The notes under the pieces: generated by a model
Database searches by the model: none
Seen by the model: the letters and a program-made list of their open reading frames with translations, nothing else
What the model was told of the DNA's origin: nothing
Program-made: the position numbers and the translations under genes
Shown: one piece after another, positions 49,301 to 55,568 of the stretch
How the letters are laid out: every line of letters begins with the position of its first letter
Position numbering within the stretch: the stretch's first letter is position 1
DNA from: Strigomonas culicis
Lineage: Eukaryota; Euglenozoa; Kinetoplastea; Trypanosomatida; Trypanosomatidae
Length of the DNA stretch: 55,568 nucleotides
Direction of reading: 5' to 3'
Assembly (NCBI GenBank): GCA_000482145.1
Contig: AUXH01000050.1
Coordinates: 1-55,568 of the forward strand

Positions 49301-50046
49301 AGCTTACTGCTGACAGAGTCGTTACCACTGGTGTTCTCCGGTTTAGTTATGTGGTGCACTTGAGGAGAGTTCATATTAAGAGTATCAAGCCACATGTCTA
49401 CAGGCGTAGCTGGTTCGGCCTTGAGTTTCTTAAAAGACGGTTGACGTCCGAACCCAAGCTGATATCCATGGAAGTAGGTCTCAATGCCGAAATTGAACCC
49501 TGCAGCTTCCGTCTGCTGGGTGGCATGAGCATCGGTACCATTTCCCGTGCCAGACGACCCTTGTGGGGTTCTTGGTTCCGTGAGAGCACCAAAATCAAAG
49601 TCGCCAAAAGGGTTATACAGCGCTGGGCGCTTCTTGTTGGGGTCGCTGCTCGTCTCACACGTCGCAGGCTTGCGGCCCACGAGTGCTAACGTATTAAAAT
49701 CTTGCATATACTGAGACCCGGAGGAGGACCCACCAAACATAGAGTCGTTGTTAAAGCTGAGACTCTGCGGCGAGGCAGGCTCAGAGCCTAAACCCATATA
49801 ATCATTCAATGTCAAGGCAGGCGGGGCGTCTCCAGCAGCTTTAGCCATCTCGGCGGCTACAGAGACACCGTAGTCATACGGCAACTTGAGGATGTTCCCA
49901 TTTGCTGCAGTAGAAGCCGGGCCATTGGTGGTTTTGTTCTTATTAGAGTCTTTCTTTTTACCATTACTGTGTGTGGATTTACTGCCATTTGAACTGCCGT
50001 CTCCAACTACGTAACTATATGCACCGCTTGTATCTGACGCAGACAT
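43342..50046 (-). CDS. Three-unit pseudo-kinesin repeat protein with long leader and coiled coil (2234 aa)
   Basis: ATG at 50046, TAG at 43342; the longest protein in the window. Residues 1-750 are Ser/Asn/Pro-rich, with a poly-Asn patch near 408-417 and KRRRK near 432. Residues 757-815 are Glu/Arg/Gln-rich and read as a coiled coil. Unit 1 (about 888-1217): VRSVVIYV, AGVNVGLLL, TEDLLAE, ATSPHIGVTLNDV, ALGGPTFTVAVL, VGSVKRFCEL, MLRHP. A disordered Lys/Ala/Ser linker covers 1220-1500. Unit 2 (about 1508-1845): VRTLVIV, YDVDEVTEL, SGCNAAIL, VIDLLQD, AISPIFGSCVHGV, ALGGPCYTVALL, PGSIVKFISG. Unit 3 (about 1877-2220): IRSVVCFA, FDSDEVV, EGYNTGMLAAD, TADLLPV, EHSPLSGPRINGV, NSITRLIHDL, ending GGGMS. 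P-loop and switches are absent, although EGYN is well kept. Length and layout suit a large scaffold or filament component; this is inference. Confidence 0.94.
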   Translation of the reverse strand: MSASDTSGAYSYVVGDGSSNGSKSTHSNGKKKDSNKNKTTNGPASTAANGNILKLPYDYGVSVAAEMAKAAGDAPPALTLNDYMGLGSEPASPQSLSFNNDSMFGGSSSGSQYMQDFNTLALVGRKPATCETSSDPNKKRPALYNPFGDFDFGALTEPRTPQGSSGTGNGTDAHATQQTEAAGFNFGIETYFHGYQLGFGRQPSFKKLKAEPATPVDMWLDTLNMNSPQVHHITKPENTSGNDSVSSKLLCTKPQGDPKGSSSHSAGTPQAPAANDHAVNGNKANGATAAAAVTTTPKAGGAGAGGPSSPMRNHGTQSAVKDKEEDFKRDVDQMLCAYLDACNSSKTGTFGVQTFNLEAFLNGEQTARPEMGPRRPVRPSVSHPNVTITPGSLSKTSVSKQITSGSSNNNNNVNNNNSVSTPTSNILRSPNKRRRKWEASKQGAEDSSRKPLTPCTAYSNLDADSSATMSRKSNKLIPPASDKPLLDLQRPWKEIPQTKKPSEAMKAANLSAEYSNSSTTSISSLTDVAPDGVSHKSSKRSRTVSHTRPPGAPLPMDTSLQRAVTAVPPISPEGPMDTRSKKANHAHKEKVDIIMSMEYPSAEGMLYYGTQVNAGPLPLFPRAAPLIVGKTQSRASPSSGTNVLPAAATGLPSPSSSVAATKKRPTSILRRSSYTCEKGKEKEKPTEKESAPLESAGIRAGAKLNELNNGEYWMPSMSKSRLSPSSSAGDGSPDGKGESAEATGGDAVNGATRHTITPQQLREMAEQKANEERRERVRAFMAQRKLEKQQQEEQRRLQEQAKKELRERQAADRQRILSTTAAKSAGSGANVAKAMRKTNALSQAKRQSLSLVPNTKEERVSPATDRGKRSETVVDDMETALKRKKSEFRVRSVVIYVESDASKNEPKEGITVGLVKNTDVLEVHYGTDAPHYFGVDEYHVQPPSGQTFKSNTLSELGRKFLAGVNVGLLLASTASAEIGVFTAMRESLDGIVSGKPADAQLLISVAMVCAGLTEDLLAETTGRLDRSTYATSPHIGVTLNDVGYVEVTEQSHFLKIVADGYNRAKFVKGSQSNGMVVISMILKQVKNGDVILSSFLISDAGVNTSLYSAVLRRVDQSPFPLFYGALGGPTFTVAVLALGEEDVAEVPQALHTQLRLSMVTNKAHHVGSVKRFCELAEKELANPIKAQEAAKRVLLNTQLEEAKAMLRHPQAFEIKPSPEQLLRSRGNTQTSVEKGENAVFPAAVSRKQQIIHRRPSMENKNTLNNSAPSTASGEAHSGSLGKKETPKKKSSVTSYPSKKQLPASKPPALKEKEEAEGPAPDKHSATAAAATATKGKEKAPATTKAESAPPAHNDATRNDAKSAPEKSGLGSRQNSMNNVNNEYAKRGASTGTNQFMNLDEAPAPVESKKAIVPMPPSNAPASPNPRNHSRRNTDPKRLPGATAIGIDGPAWPSERTIPVGDIIEVNSIGDSFSSDERPVAMTSPKGGYDASEASEPHGASQQTVPISTKVRTLVIVDPHCRETSNVTYDNTMIVATTEDDFEEYDVDEVTELANETEAIQSDVLKQLCETVMSGCNAAILGADSRSSQVSPLVMKSVVRSLLSEMDAGTRRGNMSASIVKLKGEMVIDLLQDKCSAQKLVIAISPIFGSCVHGVSYKNIDSPSTFDTMVAKALQNAMSDGGKDYGLVFCSLIVKLRVKEVEEDVLVCSLVASFAGENVGLYNNVLDKSPLVPRALYHYALGGPCYTVALLGIGSDESRANFMLGVQKRLGEMYNRPTHPGSIVKFISGIRNDLAPTLMQRYEQAQEAAERASTKEILDRLGEMVRDAEALLKDFDNHQPKAYLHDEQNQEPASEPPPTRRSLPAITVKEEVDSKATQRIRSVVCFAEELRGGGSVAVEGNTVLVRTQEGGMRFDSDEVVNRNEAGQLLDSDQVNLMVAKFLEGYNTGMLAADSGNCAFTPLMLRKIAYQIVHTLSGIPCNNTAIKRMVNGELQVSMALIKDDITADLLPVEVDATYHRFEIEHSPLSGPRINGVTAHDVKSTEEFDHFLSVAIDNADPALQTDDPGIMVVSFALRQRVTKPADDILVSSLVCTAVFDAVHHYTNVLRQDPAEPLELFRNIIGGHVYSIGLFGVSDEDIDASSMLNVLNALAKVENEAPELNSITRLIHDLKEGIVRLRERRATSSNAQEKEYIMSRVTAAERMLKDAETLMRYPVMAQQGFVPLGAIAMGGGMS

Positions 50047-50050
50047 TTTG

Positions 50051-50085
50051 CTACTGGAGAAAACCGTCGAAAAGAAAAGAAAAAG
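50051..50085 (-). promoter_or_regulatory. Candidate trans-splice acceptor for the 2234-residue gene
   Basis: The minus strand has a T/C tract (about 50057-50082) followed by CTCCAG (AG at 50054-50055) and TAG (AG at 50051-50052), four to seven bases before the ATG at 50046. Confidence 0.45.
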
Positions 50086-50528
50086 TACACACTCTCTTAC
50101 TCACACGCCGACAATGACAACTACAATTAAAAAAAAAAAGTATAACACGGAACAAAATGGAAAAAAAAAAGAAAAAAACGAAAAAAAAAACTCAATCAAC
50201 CTAAGGGCTAGTATTTTCCTATCGCAAAGAGAAAGCGAAGATACGAGAAAATGAAGTACACAGTATTGCTCCACACATGGAAATGAAAAAAAAAACTCTC
50301 GTACACCTCAGTACAGGTACAAAAAGATGAGAGAATAAATCAAGTGGAGACATGAAGGATATACAACGCATTCAACGGAATAAATATGTTCGTTCGTCGA
50401 AACCGCAGAATAAGTGCCGAAAATAATTAATCACCCCAACGTTGTTAATTATGATAACAAGGAAAAAAAAAGAAACAGTTAGGAGAATAATTACAACAAT
50501 CAACCTCAATACTGTTCATATGTCAAAA

Positions 50529-50580
50529 ATTAATAATAATAATATTAATAATAATAATAATAATAAATAAATAAATAAAT
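50529..50580. repeat. (TAA)n / (TAAA)n microsatellite
   Basis: Imperfect AAT/TAA units are followed by AAAT units in the spacer. Confidence 0.9.
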
Positions 50581-51794
50581 GCAAATTAAGAATTAAAAAT
50601 AACGTAAGAAACAGAACAAATGTCACAACATGTAACAACAACTGATAAAAAAAAAAAGACAGTCTTTTAACTGGATATGCCAATATTTATATATTTACGT
50701 CCATGGCTGAGTTGTTTCTGCTTTTAGCGTGGCGCACTACCCTCGGATGAAACATGCTCTCACACGAATCTGTGCCTCCCACTGAGAGTATTGTTCTGCA
50801 ATTGCGCATGATCAGTGTATTTCCATTCTTTGTAGCAGAATTGTGTTGGTTATATGTAATAGGTATTACAATGATCATGACAATTTGCACAATGGACATC
50901 ATCATACAACTATCGCTATTAGTCACGTGATCATTATTACAGTAATCATGTTTTTTCTACATTCTGATATATACATCCCAGTATATATATATATTTGGAT
51001 AATCGTTGCCCATACTGCTGATCGCAATCACTGGAGTTGCAATAATAAGTGGAACTATTACATCCTCATTAATGATAGAACTATCCAAGAAACTGTCAAT
51101 ATCATCATCGCTGTCTATGATATTGGCAGTATTGTCATTATCTTTTTGGCTGCAAACTCATGTACCATTTTCATTTTTCCCATCCCCTTCATTGAAAGAA
51201 AGAACCCAACGAAAAATATTCGCAGTTTGAACAAGGTTCTATTCCGTGTGTACGTATGACACTTTTTTTTTTTTGCAGCCTCTCCACCACAGTAATAGTT
51301 AGTCATTCAATACGGTACATAGCCTGCTATTACCGAATTCTCACATTTTTTGTGATTGATAATACCCATCATTAACCTACTTCAAAGGAATAATGTGATA
51401 CATTGATGTGCATCTATATCATAGGATAGAGAAATGATTTGTAATAATTAGGAAAAAAAACGATTATTTCTCCTTATTATCTTCTTTTAAAAAAATATCA
51501 TTGTAGAAATGGGCAATTGTGGTCCCATAGTATATAAAACGAAAAAAAAAAGAGCGGTGAATAACGACAAATTGAATTGAAAAGACTTCTTTTTTTAATG
51601 TGTACTGACACTGACTGCCAGAAAAACAAAAAAGACACAGCTGAACCAAAAAGAAACATAAAAATACGCTAACAAAAATAAATAAAGAGAGAGAGAAAGA
51701 AAGAGGAAACACAGAAAGATGAGAGCTGCACGACATCGCTCAAATGGACAAAAGAAGAACAAAAATTCTGTATACTTCACAAATAAGTCACATA

Positions 51795-51796
<2 letters not shown>

Positions 51797-51850
<54 letters not shown>
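51797..51850. repeat. (TTA)n microsatellite
   Basis: About 18 uninterrupted TTA/ATT units in the spacer. Confidence 0.95.
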
Positions 51851-53579
51851 GTCATGGTAATAATTAGTATCCACATTCGATAATATATCGTTGAATAAAC
51901 AGTGACAATTAAAAAAAGTTGTTTACATTTTTCGATCCTGTAAAGGCAAAACTTTGATTAATGCCTATAAAAGTAATAACGAAAATAATGCTACAAAAAG
52001 AACAAATGTCAGACATCATAGGCTGATTAGATCACTAAGAACAATCAAATTCACATACTCCTCATCAGTCCACAATAGCAGTAAAAACAAAACTAAGAGT
52101 AACTGTATTGATGTATCATTTGAAAATGAGAAAGAAGAGTGCTAATACAGCCAAAAACACAACTAAAATCAACGAGCCCTGAAATAGCAACATGCACACG
52201 AAAAAAAAAAGAATACGATGTTTGCAAACAAAGATATCACAAAAAGAAAGATGCACATAAATAGTAAGCCAATTATAGTAATTTAAATAAGATTCAATTA
52301 TAAATGTATGGTAAGTAATTTATTAAATGCATGATAATAAGCGTACAATTTTACACACAAAAAAAATTAAAAATAGTTCAAACCCTTATACTTGTATTAT
52401 TACTACTATTAACTAATTTGGTTTCTATCGAAGACCATGCATACCACAGTAATAATATAAATAAGAGCAAAATAAAAAGCAAATGATATGTACATAAAAC
52501 AGCTTTGTACATGTGAACGCAAAAAAACAGAAAAATAGAAATGAAGAACGTAAACTGATCACCGAGAAGCTTTGTTAATACATGAATAAAGCACGATCCA
52601 CCAGTAAGACATGCTTACAAAACTCGGTTGAATTCCATTATTTTTTTTTTTTGTTTTGCTACCCTTCAACTACAACCCCAATAGTAAAAAAAAAGATCAT
52701 AACTTTTAATTTAAAACTACTTTCCAATGTAAAGCGGTATTAAAAATAGAACAAGATAAATTCTTTAAAAAAAAAACGAGTTCACAAAGAACAGAGAAAT
52801 ACAGGAGGTTGTAAAAGTACAATAAACATGTGAGAACAATATTACTCCACATTCCTGGAAACCTTAAAAATAACAGCAAAAAAAAAATAACATCAAACAC
52901 GTGGACAGCTGGTAAATACACCAATTGCTTAACAAGAAAACGATGTTTTTCACTACAACAAGAACATCAAAAAAAAAGTGCGTGTTTCTGCAGGATTATA
53001 ATAATTCTCTAGATTTAAAAAAAATGGAAACTTATCTGCGCACTGATTCCACCTATCAGAGACAAATACAGCAAACAGAAGAACACGCAGAAAAAGTGAC
53101 AGAAACGTAACCTTTTTTTTTTGCACTTTACAAATAGCTATCAAATTGGTCCTTAGCGTCGGTTGAGTGCAGTATATTCTGTTTTAACAAAATAATACTA
53201 AATTGAATAAAAGTGTTATTTTAATAATGATGTCGCAAAAAAAAAAGGACACAATGAATATAACATTTGTTTTAGGAACGGGGTTAGAGGACGGAGGCAA
53301 ACAAACAAATAAAAAACAAAACATATGACAAGGATTCATTCTCTTCTTCGGGGAGAGTTTTGTTCTTTTACACTTGAGGAAAGCACAAGGTGGTAATTTT
53401 CAATTTCCTCCGCAACCTAAGAAATATAATTATATGTATAGGTATAATGGTTCACACATATACACACATAAATAATTCTTATTCATAGACTCCATTTTCT
53501 TTCGTATTATATATTATTCAACCATCGATGAACCGTAAACATGTTTCGCATACATACACATACGTATATATCATAACGT

Positions 53580-54170
53580 TGGCCACCGGGTGCCTTGGCT
53601 TTTCGCCGGGGCGCCTGCGCCCTGCCCGCCGCCCGAGCCGTGGGGCGCGGCTACGCGCACCTCCGCGCCCGCGCATCGACCGTGGCCGCCGGGCCACCCC
53701 CGCCTCCACCAGGGCGCAGGGGGCGCGGCCCGCCACCAAATATGAGCAATTCTTTTTCACCGTGATACTTGCATAAGGGGGCACCAGGTCCCCAGGCCGC
53801 GCGTTTTCTGCGGTGCGGTTGCAATGTCTCTGCTCAAGCGAGGATCAGGCGCGCCCCCCCCCTGTGCTGGGGGGGGGTGAAATCTCCCCCCCCCCTCCTT
53901 GTGCCGCAGGGTAATGTCCTCCGCGGGCTTCGTTTCGCTGGGAGCCCAGGGCCCGCGCTGTAGCCCCCCCCCCTCCCCCCGCTCCCGGCCCCGGCACCCT
54001 GTTGTGGCAGCTGGCCGCACGGGCCCCCGGCCAGGGGCAGCGTTCGCACTAAGCAAGGGGGCAGGCCGGAAATAAGCAGGGTGACCACTCGCTTAGGGTC
54101 GCCATTTCACCACGGCTCCCCGAACGCGGAGGGGGTGCAGCGCAGGGGGGCGTTGCATGCGTGTAGGTGT
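53580..54170. other. GC-rich island in AT-rich spacer, identity unknown
   Basis: Base composition changes abruptly at about 53580 from very AT-rich to very GC-rich and returns near 54170. It contains a perfect C9/G9 inverted repeat with a 6-base loop (53854-53877), further C runs of 10 (53886-53895 and 53964-53973) and 6 (53975-53980), and several 5-6-base G runs to about 54150. All frames through it are short, Arg/Pro/Gly-rich and lack family features, so no coding sequence is called. It could be a degenerate retroposon or repeat, or a structural RNA or DNA element; none can be shown here. Confidence 0.6.
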
Positions 54171-54384
54171 CTCCGCATTCGCTGTTCTGAACTGTTTGTC
54201 TGCAGCACGTTTTCGGAATCAAAGGTGAAAGGAAGAGAAAAGACGAAAAGAGGGAAAGAAAACCAGATATGGGGTGCAACAGCTGCAGATTAATTCCACA
54301 TTTTTGTTTTTTACACAGGTGCATGTATGTTCTCCTCGTGCAACTTTTGAAAGGTGTTGAATGACATGTATTTGTTAGCTCTCT

Positions 54385-55470
54385 TCACATGCAAAGGCAA
54401 CTTCTTTTCTTACTCGATCCTCGTACAAGCTTCGAGTCCGTCCCGGGGCTAGTTTGGTGCTTGTCTTTGCCCCTCTTTTTCTTTCGTGGCAGTGACATTG
54501 CGGTTTCCGCTCGAGCACCGTCGTTGTCGTCATCGGACGCCACCGGCTCCTGGACCTGGATGCGAGGATAACGCGGCCGCAGTGGCTTGCAGGGGGGTGG
54601 GGACATGAGCCGCGCAATCGATTCGCGTGGGGTGTTCTGCTGAGAGAAGATAGCCAGCCCGATGGGATCGCCGTAGCCATCATCGGTCGCGATGGAGGTC
54701 TTGCGGCAGCGGTGGTCGTACACGAAGCTGGACGTGTTCACCGGCTGCTGCATCGACGCGTTCGATGCCAGCGTGAAGTCGCCTTCGTCCACCAGGACGG
54801 GCTTCTGCTGCGGACAGAAGAGCGCCTTTCCAGAAGGCAGACTCCAGCGGTGGTCCTCCACGGCACCATCGGAGGGGGTGAAGGCCCTGTCGTGACCGTC
54901 CGCCGTGGGACTAGCGATGGTGCTCTCCGTGCCGACGGCCGGGAACACGGCGGAGGTGGTGAATAGGCCCACCCGCGTCGTTACCTTCGCCCTCTTGCCG
55001 AGCACCCCATCGCTAAAGTTCGAGTTGGACAACGACGAGTTGGAGTAGGTGGTCGCGAGGAGGGGCACCACCGGCAGCGGGTCGCTGTCCGCCTCCACTG
55101 GCGTGTCGGGCGGCTTCACGTCGATGTAGGCAGTGGTTTCCTCGCGCCCCCAAATGGACGAGTGGACGCTACGCTTCGAGGCGCAGCGGCCGTTTTCCTG
55201 CTGCATGGTGAGGTAACCGGAGCCCCCCCAGCGCTGCGTGGCAGCGTAGATGTCCGCCTGGTGTTTGCTCTGCGCGTACTGCGAGGGCTCCTCACTACTG
55301 TCGCGAACACCATCTTGCTCGGCGAGACTCATGTGGGTGTCATCGTCGACGTGGCGGTCCGAGTCCACCGTGTGGAAAGACAGCTCGTCGTCCACCACCT
55401 CTACCATATCCTTCGCGACCTTGTCCGGGTTGTCAGTCTGCAGGACAGCATCACCGTTGACCGTGGACAT
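54385..55470 (-). CDS. Ser/Asp-rich protein with a possible C-terminal CaaX prenylation box (361 aa)
   Basis: The frame is open to a GTG at 55500, but the first ATG is at 55470 (MSTVNGDAVL) and a likely splice acceptor AG lies between the two, so the ATG is preferred. Stop TGA at 54385. The sequence is hydrophilic with acidic patches (VVDDELSFHTVDSDRHVDDD near the start) and many Ser/Thr. It has an internal SNSSLSNSNFSDG phrase and a basic tail, LPRKKKRGKDKHQ. The last four residues are Cys-Leu-Cys-Met after KKRS, which fits a farnesylated CaaX box with an adjacent basic patch and would direct membrane attachment. No pseudo-kinesin unit or other known domain is visible. It is transcriptionally upstream of the array on the same strand, separated by the GC island. 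Function is unknown. Confidence 0.85.
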   Translation of the reverse strand: MSTVNGDAVLQTDNPDKVAKDMVEVVDDELSFHTVDSDRHVDDDTHMSLAEQDGVRDSSEEPSQYAQSKHQADIYAATQRWGGSGYLTMQQENGRCASKRSVHSSIWGREETTAYIDVKPPDTPVEADSDPLPVVPLLATTYSNSSLSNSNFSDGVLGKRAKVTTRVGLFTTSAVFPAVGTESTIASPTADGHDRAFTPSDGAVEDHRWSLPSGKALFCPQQKPVLVDEGDFTLASNASMQQPVNTSSFVYDHRCRKTSIATDDGYGDPIGLAIFSQQNTPRESIARLMSPPPCKPLRPRYPRIQVQEPVASDDDNDGARAETAMSLPRKKKRGKDKHQTSPGTDSKLVRGSSKKRSCLCM

Positions 55471-55484
55471 GCACGCGGACAACA

Positions 55485-55515
55485 CTAAAGGCGAACACAC
55501 AAAGAACCAAAGTCA
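55485..55515 (-). promoter_or_regulatory. Candidate trans-splice acceptor for the CaaX protein gene
   Basis: The minus strand reads TTTGGTTCTTTGTGTGTTCGCCTTTAG in two short pyrimidine stretches, with AG at 55485-55486, 15 bases before the ATG at 55470 and downstream of the alternative GTG at 55500. Confidence 0.4.
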
Positions 55516-55526
55516 GTATATAAGCG

Positions 55527-55530
<4 letters not shown>

Positions 55531-55568
<38 letters not shown>
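55531..55568. repeat. (TA)n microsatellite at the window edge
   Basis: Nineteen TA units run off the right end. Confidence 0.97.

Larger units (their letters stand above)
50047..53579. other. Long AT-rich spacer with microsatellites, no supported gene
   Basis: 3.5 kb. Most of it is very A-rich on the plus strand. The part at about 50680-51300 is less A-biased and more complex, and contains a 138-codon plus-strand frame (50843-51259) rich in Ile/Tyr/His with no recognisable motif; I do not call it a gene. I looked for tRNA-like or spliced-leader-like sequence and found none by eye. Confidence 0.6.

Noticed and set aside
50843..51259. 138-codon plus-strand frame in the long spacer
   Set aside because: Ile/Tyr/His-rich translation of AT-rich DNA, codon use unlike all other genes here, opposite strand, no motif.
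53518..54088. Short frames through the GC island on both strands
   Set aside because: Arg/Pro/Gly-rich and overlapping in several frames, as expected from GC-rich noncoding DNA.
53580..54170. GC island as an rRNA fragment or tRNA cluster
   Set aside because: I see no conserved rRNA core sequence, no tRNA arms or TTC-like loops.
55471..55500. Upstream GTG start for the CaaX protein
   Set aside because: Not an ATG, and a likely splice acceptor AG at 55485-55486 would remove it from the mRNA.

Overview
The window looks like one nuclear segment of a kinetoplastid, most likely a trypanosomatid. Every credible gene is intronless and lies on the minus strand, as in a polycistronic directional gene cluster. 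Coding sequence is GC-rich with G/C at third codon positions. Intergenic sequence is very AT-rich, and its coding strand carries T/C tracts followed by AG, as expected for trans-splicing acceptors. The genus cannot be fixed from the sequence; I saw no spliced-leader, tRNA or rRNA gene.

Layout in transcription order (right to left): a 361-residue protein ending in a possible CaaX box (54385-55470); a 4.3 kb AT-rich spacer holding a 0.6 kb GC-rich island; three very large proteins of 2234, 1863 and 1798 residues (43342-50046, 36462-42053, 30039-35435); a 1514-residue protein (24736-29280); a gene broken by three single-base frame changes (19573-23912); a small 252-residue protein (17640-18398); proteins of 1849, 789 and 1433 residues (10208-15757, 7171-9540, 1604-5905); and the N-terminus of one more gene (1-326).

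The main result is that eight of these genes (seven intact, one frameshifted) encode the same repeated unit of about 320-350 residues, 22 copies by my count. I read the unit as a degenerate kinesin motor domain. In order it keeps an opening strand (pattern I-x-[TS]-V-[AV]), an [FY]-x-[FVS]-[DE]-E-V segment, a G-[YFHC]-N strand where the P-loop strand would lie, a [RK]-D-L-L segment, a [ST]-[SN]-P-x-x-G-P segment, an [IL]-GG-[PA]-[CS]-x-T strand matching the kinesin L-GGN-x-[RK]-T element, and a closing helix. The P-loop (GQTGSGKT), switch I (SSRSH) and switch II (DLAGSE) are absent or unrecognisable, so these would be pseudo-motors. Two family-specific signatures recur: [RP]-x-G-[SN]-[VIL]-x-x-[FY] near the end, and D-x4-L-x-x-P-x(3,5)-P-x-x-Y at the boundary of units.

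The units follow long low-complexity N-termini. These are Met/Gly/Asn/Tyr-rich in the genes at 1604, 7171, 19573 and 24736 and in the small gene at 17640; Lys/Glu-rich in those at 10208 and 24736; and Ser/Pro/Asn-rich in those at 30039, 36462 and 43342. My inference is a family of non-catalytic, perhaps microtubule-associated scaffold proteins expanded by tandem duplication. I do not recognise it as a described system.
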